Shown here: piece by piece, positions 6,628 through 13,031 of the stretch | How the letters are laid out: each line of letters opens with the position of its first letter | Position numbering within the stretch: the stretch's first letter is position 1 | NCBI GenBank assembly: GCA_937967955.1 | Contig: CALBUB010000047.1 | Location: 1-13,031 of the forward strand | DNA: 13,031 nucleotides | DNA from: an uncultured Bacillota bacterium | GTDB lineage: Bacteria; Bacillota; Clostridia; Tissierellales; Tepidimicrobiaceae | Reading direction: 5' to 3' | The notes under the pieces: model-generated | What the model was told of the DNA's origin: nothing | The model's input: only the letters and a program-made list of their open reading frames with translations | The model's database searches: none | Made by a program: the position numbers and the translations under genes

Positions 6628-7554
6628 ATGTTTGAATTAAGAAATCTTAAAAAAATAATTTTAATTACAATGATATTAGCCTTTGTTTTCTCTTTAACTG
6701 CCTGTGGAGGTGACACAGATACTTCAAATACATCTAATGAAGGAACTGTAGTGGTTGGAGGTAAGGAGTTTACAGAACAAGACATTATGGTACACCTAGT
6801 TTCAGAACTAATTGAAGCTAACACAAATTTAAAGGTTGAAAGAAAGCCCTTCCTTGGTGGTACTAATATAGTATTTACAGCAATGAAAACCGGAGATTTG
6901 GATATTTCAGTAGATTATACTGGAACTGGCCTTGTTAGCATATTAGGTGAAGAAGTGGTAAATGATGCTGATGAGGCCTATAGGATTGTTAAAGAAAAAT
7001 ACAATGAGCAATTTGATATAACTTGGCTAGAACCGTTAGGCTTTAATAATACCTATGCTATCGTTATGAAAGAAGAAGTAGCCAATGAATTAGGCATAGA
7101 AAAGATTTCAGACTTAAAAGAATATGCTGCAGACTTTTCCTTCGCTGCTACTCAAGAATTCATGGAAAGGGATGATGGTTATAGCGGTATGAAGGAAGTC
7201 TATGGCTTTGAGTTTAAAGATGCAAGAGGAATGGATCCAGGCTTATTATATACTGCCATTGACGAAGGACAGGTGGATGTTAGTGTGGCTTTTGCTACAG
7301 ATGGAAGAATTCCTGCTTTTAATTTAATGATATTAGAGGATGATAAAAACTATTTCCCTCCATACGATGCAGCAGTTCTTATAAGGAATGATACTCTTGA
7401 AAAATATCCAGAATTAGAAGAAGTGTTAAATAGTCTTGCAGGCCTGTTAACCGATGAAGAAATGGCAAAATTGAATGCTCAAGTAGATATAGAAGGAAAA
7501 GATTCTAGGCAAGTAGCAAAAGATTGGCTAATTGAAAAAGGCTTAATAGATTAG
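6628..7554 (+). CDS. opuCC: Glycine betaine/choline-type binding lipoprotein
   Basis: This is the extracellular substrate-binding subunit. A lipoprotein signal peptide (residues 1-25, K-K and hydrophobic core) ends in the lipobox L-T-A-C with C26 to be lipidated, followed by a short G-G-D-T-D-T linker. The mature part is an OpuAC/ProX-like domain with the family pattern K-E-F-T-E-Q near its start, D-Y-T-G-T-G, and N-N-T-Y-A after a W-L-E-P-L-G-F stretch; aromatic residues in such positions form the quaternary-amine cage in relatives. The start is ATG 6628, 7 bases after AAAGGAG (6614-6620); ATG 6622 is too close to that site. At 308 residues it is full length. The domain is a separate protein, unlike streptococcal BusAB where it is fused to the permease. 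Betaine, carnitine and choline are all possible ligands. Confidence 0.92.
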   Translation: MFELRNLKKIILITMILAFVFSLTACGGDTDTSNTSNEGTVVVGGKEFTEQDIMVHLVSELIEANTNLKVERKPFLGGTNIVFTAMKTGDLDISVDYTGTGLVSILGEEVVNDADEAYRIVKEKYNEQFDITWLEPLGFNNTYAIVMKEEVANELGIEKISDLKEYAADFSFAATQEFMERDDGYSGMKEVYGFEFKDARGMDPGLLYTAIDEGQVDVSVAFATDGRIPAFNLMILEDDKNYFPPYDAAVLIRNDTLEKYPELEEVLNSLAGLLTDEEMAKLNAQVDIEGKDSRQVAKDWLIEKGLID

Positions 7555-7582
7555 GGGTGACTTATAAGTCACCCCTACTTTT
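7552..7582 (+). terminator. Terminator after opu operon
   Basis: A 10 bp stem TAGGGGTGAC (7552-7561) with GTCACCCCTA (7568-7577) closes a TTATAA loop and is followed by CTTTT. The stop codon of the binding-protein gene forms part of the 5' arm. It lies in the convergent gap before the end of thrS; no T-run is seen on the minus-strand side, so it mainly serves the opu operon. Confidence 0.85.
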
Positions 7583-7587
7583 AATCC

Positions 7588-9501
7588 TTAGCGAGTTTTG
7601 TTCTCTACTTCTTCTAATATCATCTTCATGAAATCATCTAGGCTGTATTGTCCTATATCTCCTTTATCTCTCTTGTTAACAGAAACTAGCCTATTTTCTA
7701 CTTCTTTTTCTCCTACTACTAGCATATAAGGTATTCTTTGTAGTCTTGCTTCTCTTATCTTATAGCCTATCTTTTCAGCTCTGCCATCTACTTCTACTCT
7801 CAAGCCTTTTTGCTCCATTTCCTTCTTGATTTCATAGGCATAGTCATTGAATTTATCTGATATTGGAAGCACAATAGCTTGAACTGGCGCTATCCAAACT
7901 GGGAATTTTCCTGCAAAGTGCTCTATCAATATACCCAAAAATCTTTCAATACTTCCTAATATTGTTCTGTGAATCATAACTGGGCGTTTCTTTTCATTGT
8001 CCTTATCAACGTATACTAAATCGAACCTTTCAGGCATTTGGAAATCTAGCTGGATTGTTCCACACTGCCAAGTTCTACCTATTGCATCTTGTAGGTGGAA
8101 ATCTATCTTAGGTCCATAAAAGGCTCCATCACCTTCATTTATTTTATATTCTATACCCTTTTCCTCTAAAGCTTCTCTTAAAGCGTTTGTTGCTAGCTCC
8201 CATTGTTCATCAGTTCCCATGGAGTTTTCTGGCCTTGTAGACAATTCTACATGGTATTTAAAACCAAATATATCGTATACATAGTCTGCCAAATCTATTA
8301 CCTGCTTTATTTCATCCTTAACTTGAGATGGTAAGCAGAAAATATGGGCATCATCTTGAGTAAAGCTTCTAACCCTCATAAGTCCATGCAAAGCTCCAGA
8401 GAGCTCATGCCTATGAACTAAGCCTAATTCTCCCCATCTTAAAGGAAGATCCCTATAGCTGTGGAGGCCAGATTTATATATTAATATGGCTCCTGGACAG
8501 TTCATAGGTTTAATAGCATAACCTTTTTCATCAATTTCTGTAAAGTACATGTTCTCCTTATAATGATCCCAGTGGCCTGATTGTTGCCATAGATCTTGAC
8601 TTAATATTACAGGTGTCTTTACTTCCCCATAGCCTCTTTTAACGTGTTCTTTTCTCCAAAAATCCTCTAGTATATTCCTCATTATCATTCCCTTTGGATG
8701 GAAGAATGGAAAGCCTGGTCCTTCCTCATGGATACTAAATAAATCTAACTCTTTTCCTAGTTTTCTGTGATCTCTTTTCTTGGCTTCTTCTAATCTCTCT
8801 AAATACTCATCAAGCTCCTTCTTCTTTTCAAAAGTAATTCCATATATTCTCTGAAGCATCTTGTTCTTTTCGTCCCCACGCCAGTAAGCACCAGCAATAC
8901 TTAGAAGTTTTATAGCCTTCACCTTCTTAGTATTTAATAGGTGGGGTCCAGCACAAAGATCAGTAAATTCGCCTAGTTTGTAGAATGATATCTCTTCATC
9001 TTCTGGCAGCTCTTCAATCAATTCAACTTTATATACTTCTCCTCTTTCTTTAAAATACTCAAGAGCTTCTTCCCTAGACACTACGAACCTTTCAAGGGTG
9101 TGATTTTCCTTAACTATTTTTTGCATTTCCTTCTCTATCTTTTCCAAATCCTCTGGTGTGAATCTATGCTCAGTGTCAAAATCATAGTAAAAACCATCTT
9201 CTATAGCTGGCCCAATGGCAAATTTCACATCTGGAAACAATCTCTTAACTGCCAATGCCATTATATGGGCCGATGTATGCCAAAATATTTTCTTACCTTC
9301 CTCATCCTCAAACTTTACAAGCCTTACTTCTGCATCCTCATCAATAGTCTCTTGTAAGCCCTTAATTTTACCGTTTACCACCGCTCCTAAAGCTACTCTA
9401 GCTAAACCTTCACTTATATCCTTAGCTACATCAAGAACTGTAATTCCCTTTTCATATTCTCTAACAGAGCCATCAGGTAATTTTACGCTGATCTTTTCCA
9501 T
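7588..9501 (-). CDS. thrS: Threonine--tRNA ligase
   Basis: This enzyme attaches threonine to tRNA-Thr and edits serine mischarging in the cytosol. In order it has the TGS domain (residues 1-62), the editing domain with zinc-type motif H75-x-x-x-H79 and C183/H187 in C-A-G-P-H, and the class II catalytic core. The active-site zinc ligands are C335 (M-N-C-P-G), H386 (D-D-A-H-I-F) and H511 (M-I-H-R-T-I). Motif 2 lies around R-H-E-L-S-G-A-L-H-G, and a C-terminal anticodon-binding domain follows. At 637 residues it is full length. I chose ATG 9501, 8 bases from AAAGGAG (9516-9510); a GTG two codons upstream is only 2 bases from that site. Expression is controlled by the T-box leader. It converges with the opu operon. 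No residue is missing. Confidence 0.97.
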   Translation of the reverse strand: MEKISVKLPDGSVREYEKGITVLDVAKDISEGLARVALGAVVNGKIKGLQETIDEDAEVRLVKFEDEEGKKIFWHTSAHIMALAVKRLFPDVKFAIGPAIEDGFYYDFDTEHRFTPEDLEKIEKEMQKIVKENHTLERFVVSREEALEYFKERGEVYKVELIEELPEDEEISFYKLGEFTDLCAGPHLLNTKKVKAIKLLSIAGAYWRGDEKNKMLQRIYGITFEKKKELDEYLERLEEAKKRDHRKLGKELDLFSIHEEGPGFPFFHPKGMIMRNILEDFWRKEHVKRGYGEVKTPVILSQDLWQQSGHWDHYKENMYFTEIDEKGYAIKPMNCPGAILIYKSGLHSYRDLPLRWGELGLVHRHELSGALHGLMRVRSFTQDDAHIFCLPSQVKDEIKQVIDLADYVYDIFGFKYHVELSTRPENSMGTDEQWELATNALREALEEKGIEYKINEGDGAFYGPKIDFHLQDAIGRTWQCGTIQLDFQMPERFDLVYVDKDNEKKRPVMIHRTILGSIERFLGILIEHFAGKFPVWIAPVQAIVLPISDKFNDYAYEIKKEMEQKGLRVEVDGRAEKIGYKIREARLQRIPYMLVVGEKEVENRLVSVNKRDKGDIGQYSLDDFMKMILEEVENKTR

Positions 9502-9550
9502 ATACACTTCTCCTTTCTAATACTACTTTCTAAATATTAAAAATATATAC

Positions 9551-9587
9551 AAAAAACCCCTCATCCCTAGCTCTAGGGACGAGAGGT
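9551..9587 (-). terminator. T-box leader terminator
   Basis: On the minus strand a stem of about 14 bp (9587-9574 with 9569-9556; two G-U pairs) closes the loop GAGC and is followed by TTTTTT (9556-9551). Its 5' arm lies just after the T-box sequence, which forms the competing antiterminator. Confidence 0.9.
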
Positions 9588-9802
9588 ATACTCCCGTGGT
9601 TCCACCCTAATTGGTACTCAATTTAAGATAACGCTAATACTTGCGGCCATCCTTCCATCTTTCGATTTCGGATGCAGCTCCGGGGTGGTCTTCAGCTGTT
9701 TTCCCTTAGGGAGGCTTCCAGCCTATGGCACTCCCCTCTCTTGAAGGTACCTACAGCCTACTCTTCCCTTCATCGCCATTATATTAACTCGTTTTAATTT
9801 GA
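9551..9802 (-). promoter_or_regulatory. T-box riboswitch of thrS (threonine)
   Basis: The untranslated leader of thrS carries the T-box element AGGGTGGAACCACGGG at 9608-9593, which pairs with the uncharged tRNA 3' end. Stem I features are visible upstream on the minus strand: AGTA at 9762-9759 and the AGAGAG motif at 9741-9736. Two tandem ACC triplets at 9689-9684, followed by GGAGCTGC, are on the 3' side of stem I, where the specifier codon is expected; ACC encodes threonine, matching the gene. A terminator at 9587-9551 completes the switch. Uncharged tRNA-Thr should favour readthrough into thrS. Which ACC is the specifier I cannot settle by eye. Confidence 0.94.
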
Positions 9803-9808
9803 TTATTT

Positions 9809-9837
9809 ATTATAACATTATATACCCAATTGTTCAA
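9809..9837 (-). promoter_or_regulatory. SigA-type promoter of thrS
   Basis: On the minus strand, TTGAAC (9837-9832) and TATAAT (9814-9809) are 17 bases apart, with a start point near 9802. The box begins about 20 bases after the hisS stop, and no terminator separates them, so readthrough from hisS into the T-box leader is also possible. Confidence 0.85.
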
Positions 9838-9858
9838 CTTTTTATTATATTTTTTATA

Positions 9859-11169
9859 TTATTTTAAGTGATTTATTAATTCTTCTAAATTAAGTGAAGC
9901 TTGTTCTCCAGTTTTCATATCTCTTAATGTATACCTATTATTTTCTATTTCCTCTGTACCTATAATTATTACATAAGGTATGTCTAATTTATCTGCATAG
10001 CCAAATTTTTTCCCAAGCTTTACATCTTCTAAATATATCTGTGTATTAATTTCATTGTCCCTTAATTTGTTTGCAATTTGGATAGCTTTTTCTAGACAAT
10101 TTTCCATAGGTATTACTAAAACTTCAGTTAAAGTATTATCTACAGCTTTAATTAAATTTGCTTCCCTCAATTGATAGAAAAGCCTTGTCAAACCAATAGA
10201 AACTCCTACTCCAGGCAATTTCTGCTTAGTATAATAGCTGGCCAAATCATCATATCTTCCACCAGAACATATGCTACCAATCTCAGGATAGTCATCTAGG
10301 AAAGTCTCGTAAACTGTACCAGTATAATAATCAAGGCCTCTTGCAATAGTCAAATCTATAGCAAAATTCTTTTCAGGAACTCCAAAAACTCCTATGTAAT
10401 GGCTAACTGTTTCTAGCTCTTTAACTCCTTCTTGGAATACTCCATTGTCTATATTTAGTTCCTTAAGTTTAGTTAATATTTCTTTTTTTTTTCCCTTTTT
10501 ATTTATAAATTAAAGTATTTTATCTATAATAGCTCTTTCCAAACCTAATTCCTCTAACTCACTAATTACTCCTTTTTCTCCTATCTTTTCTAACTTATCT
10601 ATAGCCCTTAATACTTCCACAGTATTTTCTACTTCTAAGGACTTGAAAAAGCCATTTAATATCTTTCTATTATTTATCTTAATAGTAAATTCATCAAAAC
10701 CTAAATCTTTAAATGTAGAATATATGACTCTAGGAATTTCTGCATCATTTATTATATCCAATTTACCATTGCCTATTATATCCACATCACATTGATAGAA
10801 TTCTCTAAACCTTCCTCTCTGGGCTTTCTCTCCTCTATAAACTTTACCAATATGATACCTTCTAAAGGGGAATGTTAGTTCTGAATAGTGTTGGGCTACA
10901 TACCTAGCTAAGGGGACAGTCAGATCAAACCTTAAAGCCATATCAGTATCTCCCTTTTGGAATCTGTATATTTGTTTTTCAGTTTCTCCTCCACCTTTAG
11001 CTAATAATATTTCTGCCTTCTCAATAACCGGAGTATCAATAGGTAAAAAACCAAACTTCTCGTAGTTCTTCCTTATGGTATCCATCATTTTGTTAAACAG
11101 TATCTGGTCAGATGGAGTAAGTTCCATAAAACCTGCTAGTATTGATGGTTTTATAATCTCTTTACTCAT
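9859..11169 (-). pseudogene. hisS: Histidine--tRNA ligase gene interrupted by an in-frame TAA
   Basis: HisRS charges tRNA-His. Read through, the frame encodes 436 codons, normal for bacterial HisRS. Class II parts are: D-L-T-V-P-L-A-R (82-89), motif 2 around Y-R-G-E-K-A-Q-R-G-R-F-R-E-F (111-124), the histidine motif L-T-I-A-R-G-L-D-Y-Y (273-282, R277), motif 3 G-V-S-I-G-L-T-R (322-329) and a C-terminal anticodon-binding domain (about 340-436), which excludes HisZ. Codon 220 (10512-10510) is TAA. Both halves are in the same frame, and the residues on either side (D-K-I-L / F-I-N-K-K-G) continue the HisRS insertion domain, so one substitution, for example GAA to TAA, explains it. The 219-residue first half lacks the histidine motif and motif 3. 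ATG 11169 has GGAGG (11182-11178) 8 bases upstream. A broken gene, a base-call error, or a spare copy are all possible. Confidence 0.88.
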
Positions 11170-11197
11170 ATGTACAACCTCCAACATTTCCTTTAGT

Positions 11198-11228
11198 ATT
11201 ATAATACCATTTTGTTTGGCAATTTCAA
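11198..11228 (-). promoter_or_regulatory. Probable hisS promoter
   Basis: On the minus strand, TATAAT (11203-11198) lies about 29 bases before the hisS ATG. TTGAAA (11228-11223) is 19 bases upstream, longer than ideal; an overlapping TATTAT (11206-11201) would give 16. No T-box is present in the short leader. Confidence 0.55.
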
Positions 11229-11230
11229 AT

Positions 11231-11267
11231 AGAATATGAAGCTGAGTTAAACTCAGCTTCATATTCT
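11231..11267 (-). terminator. 17 bp perfect hairpin between ytxC and hisS
   Basis: Arms 11231-11247 and 11251-11267 are perfect inverted copies with a 3-base loop, and the ytxC TAG stop overlaps the outer arm. On the minus strand the tail is only TATTTGAAATT, so termination may be partial; on the plus strand ACTATTTTTAA follows. It is likely the ytxC terminator, just ahead of the hisS promoter. Confidence 0.7.
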
Positions 11268-12108
11268 AACTATTTTTAATACTCAGCTCTTTATTGCATT
11301 TTTCACATCCTAAGCAAAAATATACCCTATCTTCAAAAACATCTGTTATAACTTTTACTATATCTCTTTCCATATGCTGCTGTTCCAAATGGACTATTAG
11401 ATTTTTAGGAGCTAAAACAATCAATGTGCTAATAAGCAGATCGTCCTGGCTGATTTCACTATATTCTATTTCAAAAATTATATCCTCAAAATATTTTTTG
11501 TCAATTATATGGTAATTCTCATCTAAAAGGGTATAGTTATTAGCTATAAACACTAAATTAACTATATCATATTTAGGCTCCTGTACATCTACAAAATACT
11601 TCAATACATCTATAAATTCTTTATATTCCTTTTTAGCCGTAAATTCTTTGACTCCCTTATCTACTGCAGAACTTACAAAAAGATCCATATCCTTTAATCC
11701 AAATGTTACAAAACCATCTACAAAAATAAAAGGCTCTTCATAAATATAATTTTTTATTTTGTTGTTAATGTATTGCTTTTCAATTAAAAAGCTATCCTTA
11801 TCTAAAAGGAGCCTTTTAGATATCCTTCCTATTTCTCTTCTTTCATCTACTCTAAATTCCTTTAAATTAGCTTCCACATATTTGTTTATTATATCTTCAG
11901 AATATATATTGAGTATTAATTCTAATATTAAATTAGCAACTCTATCATAAAAGTCTTTTATAGACCTGTTTTTCAAAAGGCTTATATTAAAGAAATATCT
12001 AAATTTATAATCCTCTTCTTCTATTTTAACCTTCTTTTCTGGGAAATAACTATACACAATTTCTCTTGCCCTATCAAAACCTTTATTTAAACCTAATTGG
12101 ATATTCAT
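11266..12108 (-). CDS. ytxC: YtxC-like sporulation-associated protein
   Basis: This is a predicted cytoplasmic protein of 280 residues with no signal peptide or membrane span. The central part carries the pattern F-V-T-F-G-L, V-D-K-G-V-K-E-F, E-Y-K-E-F-I-D-V-L-K-Y-F-V and Q-E-P-K (roughly residues 133-185), followed near 225-235 by L-L-I-S-T-L-I-V-L-A-P. I recognise this as the YtxC family, labelled putative sporulation protein; its biochemical role is not known. In Bacillus subtilis ytxC lies beside thrS, and here it lies two genes from thrS with hisS between, which supports the call. The C-terminus has a Cys cluster, C-L-G-C-E-K-C (C265, C268, C271), suggesting metal binding. ATG 12108 has AAAGGAGA (12124-12117) 8 bases upstream. 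No convincing promoter precedes it, so it may share a transcript with the upstream gene. Confidence 0.78.
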   Translation of the reverse strand: MNIQLGLNKGFDRAREIVYSYFPEKKVKIEEEDYKFRYFFNISLLKNRSIKDFYDRVANLILELILNIYSEDIINKYVEANLKEFRVDERREIGRISKRLLLDKDSFLIEKQYINNKIKNYIYEEPFIFVDGFVTFGLKDMDLFVSSAVDKGVKEFTAKKEYKEFIDVLKYFVDVQEPKYDIVNLVFIANNYTLLDENYHIIDKKYFEDIIFEIEYSEISQDDLLISTLIVLAPKNLIVHLEQQHMERDIVKVITDVFEDRVYFCLGCEKCNKELSIKNS

Positions 12109-12177
12109 CTATTATATCTCCTTTCTTGTTAGTAGTATGCACTAACTGTAGGCGCATATACTCTATAAAGTATTACT

Positions 12178-12924
12178 TTAATGGTAATTAAGACTAATTA
12201 TAGTTCCTATATCTGTTACATTTTCATCGCTTAACCACAAAACTTTTTTATTGTATTTTTTCAAAAAATTGGTAATTTCGTTTTTAGCAGGATGGTATAG
12301 AAATTTCCCAGAAAAGGCTACTATTTCTCTAGATAAATTACCACATGTGCCTCCTACAAAGCCATAAGGGTAGCCATCTAACCTAATATAGCCAGCTTCA
12401 ATCAATAGAACATCAATACCAATTTCAGTTAATTTTTTATATATAGGGTAATCTGATGTTATAACAGCTTTGCGATCAACAATTGCTATGGAACACTTTG
12501 TATAACCTTGTTTTACATTTAAAAACTCTAAGCCCTCTTTTTCTAAATAGTAGATTAACTTTTCATCTGTATACTTAAAGTTATGTATGGCTAGATTATC
12601 TACTCTCCCTACATTATATGCAATATCAGCAGGATACTCTTTTTTTAATTCTTTTTCACCTTTGATAACTCTTATACCCGTTTTGGACAAAACATCACTA
12701 TAATACTCAAAAACATTTGGCGCAACAATAATCGTTTTATGATTTATAGGATGAATAACTATATCTGGATGATAGGAAATGGGAGCAGCAACTTCCTGAC
12801 AAGGGATTGTAGGGATTACTTTTATATTTAAACTTTCAATTTTTTCTATTGCTTTCTTTGGAACCCGGCCATCTATAATTACTAAATCAGCATCTCTCAA
12901 TGGAATGAATGGGTTTTTTGACAT
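12178..12924 (-). CDS. Protein of unknown function, possible DUF6873/GME-fold family
   Basis: I do not know a function for this 248-residue soluble protein. It has no signal peptide or membrane span and alternates short strands and helices. Conspicuous positions are Y-H-P-D-I-V-I-H at 51-58, N-V-G-R at 104-107, G-Y-T-K-C-S-I-A-I-V-D at 140-150, T-S-D-Y-P at 156-160, and G-G-T-C-G-N-L at 191-197, with H211 soon after. From memory this resembles clostridial proteins annotated as a DUF with a guanidino-group-modifying enzyme fold; C194 in the glycine-rich loop plus the His and Asp residues would be catalytic candidates, which is inference. The ATG at 12924 has a modest GGTGAT site (12933-12928). 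It lies 53 bases from tRNA-Cys and has no visible promoter of its own. A 69-base gap holding only imperfect inverted repeats separates it from ytxC. Confidence 0.65.
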   Translation of the reverse strand: MSKNPFIPLRDADLVIIDGRVPKKAIEKIESLNIKVIPTIPCQEVAAPISYHPDIVIHPINHKTIIVAPNVFEYYSDVLSKTGIRVIKGEKELKKEYPADIAYNVGRVDNLAIHNFKYTDEKLIYYLEKEGLEFLNVKQGYTKCSIAIVDRKAVITSDYPIYKKLTEIGIDVLLIEAGYIRLDGYPYGFVGGTCGNLSREIVAFSGKFLYHPAKNEITNFLKKYNKKVLWLSDENVTDIGTIISLNYH

Positions 12925-12941
12925 TATATCACCACGTATAT

Positions 12942-12973
12942 AAAAAAATTAAACCTTCTATGAAGAAGGTTTA
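12942..12973 (-). terminator. Terminator after tRNA-Cys
   Basis: On the minus strand a perfect 9 bp stem (12973-12965 with 12958-12950, core AAACCTTC) closes a 6-base loop and is followed by AATTTTTTTA. It starts 5 bases after the tRNA 3' end. The downstream unknown gene begins only 18 bases after the T-run. Confidence 0.85.
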
Positions 12974-12977
12974 TTAA

Positions 12978-13031
12978 TGGAGGCGGCACCCGGATTCGAA
13001 CCGGGGATAAAGGTTTTGCAGACCTCTGCCT
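12978..13031 (-). tRNA. tRNA-Cys (GCA), 3' part
   Basis: The last 54 bases of a tRNA read on the minus strand. The anticodon loop CTGCAAA (anticodon GCA, 13020-13018) is closed by the GAGGT/ACCTT stem. The T-arm with GGTTCGAATCC follows, and the acceptor 3' strand GCCGCC ends with discriminator T and an encoded CCA at 12980-12978. The discriminator U is a hallmark of tRNA-Cys. The 5' acceptor strand and most of the D-arm lie beyond the right edge. Confidence 0.96.

Noticed and set aside
9502..9507. GTG start of thrS at 9507.
   Set aside because: It lies only 2 bases from the AAAGGAG site; ATG 9501 has the normal 8-base spacing.
9859..10353. The downstream half of hisS as a separate gene starting at TTG 10353.
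   Set aside because: The codon is the conserved Leu of the histidine motif, no ribosome binding site precedes it, and the conserved HisRS sequence continues upstream of it to the TAA.
10483..10492. A run of ten T (ten A in the coding sense) in hisS as a frameshift site explaining the split gene.
   Set aside because: Both halves of hisS are already in the same frame, so an indel in the run is not needed and would itself break the gene. The only lesion is the TAA at 10510-10512.
12122..12177. Imperfect inverted repeat (AGTATGC / GCATATACT region) between the unknown gene and ytxC as a terminator.
   Set aside because: The stem is short and bulged and no T-run follows on the minus strand; at most it is weak RNA structure.
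1..13031. Mobile element, phage, CRISPR array or defence system.
   Set aside because: No integrase, transposase, direct-repeat array, target-site duplication or defence-family gene is visible; the genes are core functions with uniform composition.

Overview
The window looks like chromosomal DNA from a low-GC, probably spore-forming anaerobic Firmicute of the Clostridia/Tissierellia type. The signs are AT-rich DNA with strong AGGAGG ribosome binding sites, a T-box leader, an L20-type leader before infC with an AUU start, an OpuC-type osmolyte importer and a YtxC-family sporulation protein. No phage, transposon or CRISPR element is visible; this is a housekeeping neighbourhood with several dense regulatory regions.

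Layout. Positions 1-810 (minus strand) hold the translation operon infC-rpmI (rplT presumably lies beyond the left edge), driven by a near-consensus promoter and a structured leader that can switch between a terminator and an antiterminator. Positions 811-2272 (minus) hold a PepV-type M20 dipeptidase with its own promoter. Positions 2351-3949 (plus) hold a short FtsH-like AAA+ metalloprotease that has almost lost its extracytoplasmic domain, followed by a strong terminator.

Positions 4027-7582 (plus) form an osmoprotectant module. A GntR-type repressor fused to an RCK_C (TrkA_C) domain, the BusR architecture, is closed by its own terminator. Next comes a strong promoter with an inverted repeat just downstream, then an operon for an ABC ATPase with tandem CBS domains, a single permease and a lipoprotein binding protein. 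Known relatives of both the RCK_C repressor and the CBS-domain ATPase bind cyclic di-AMP, so uptake may be controlled by the same messenger at transcription and at transport.

Positions 7588-12108 (minus) hold thrS with a complete T-box leader, hisS and ytxC. The hisS reading frame is interrupted by one in-frame TAA at 10510-10512, with no shift of frame; the catalytic domain is split from the rest. Positions 12178-12924 (minus) hold a protein of unknown function, probably a GME-fold DUF family, directly downstream of a tRNA-Cys gene (12978 to the right edge) and its terminator.

The most interesting points are the predicted two-level cyclic di-AMP control of osmolyte uptake, the nonsense-interrupted hisS of an unusual HisRS type, the visible infC attenuator switch, and the minimal FtsH paralogue.
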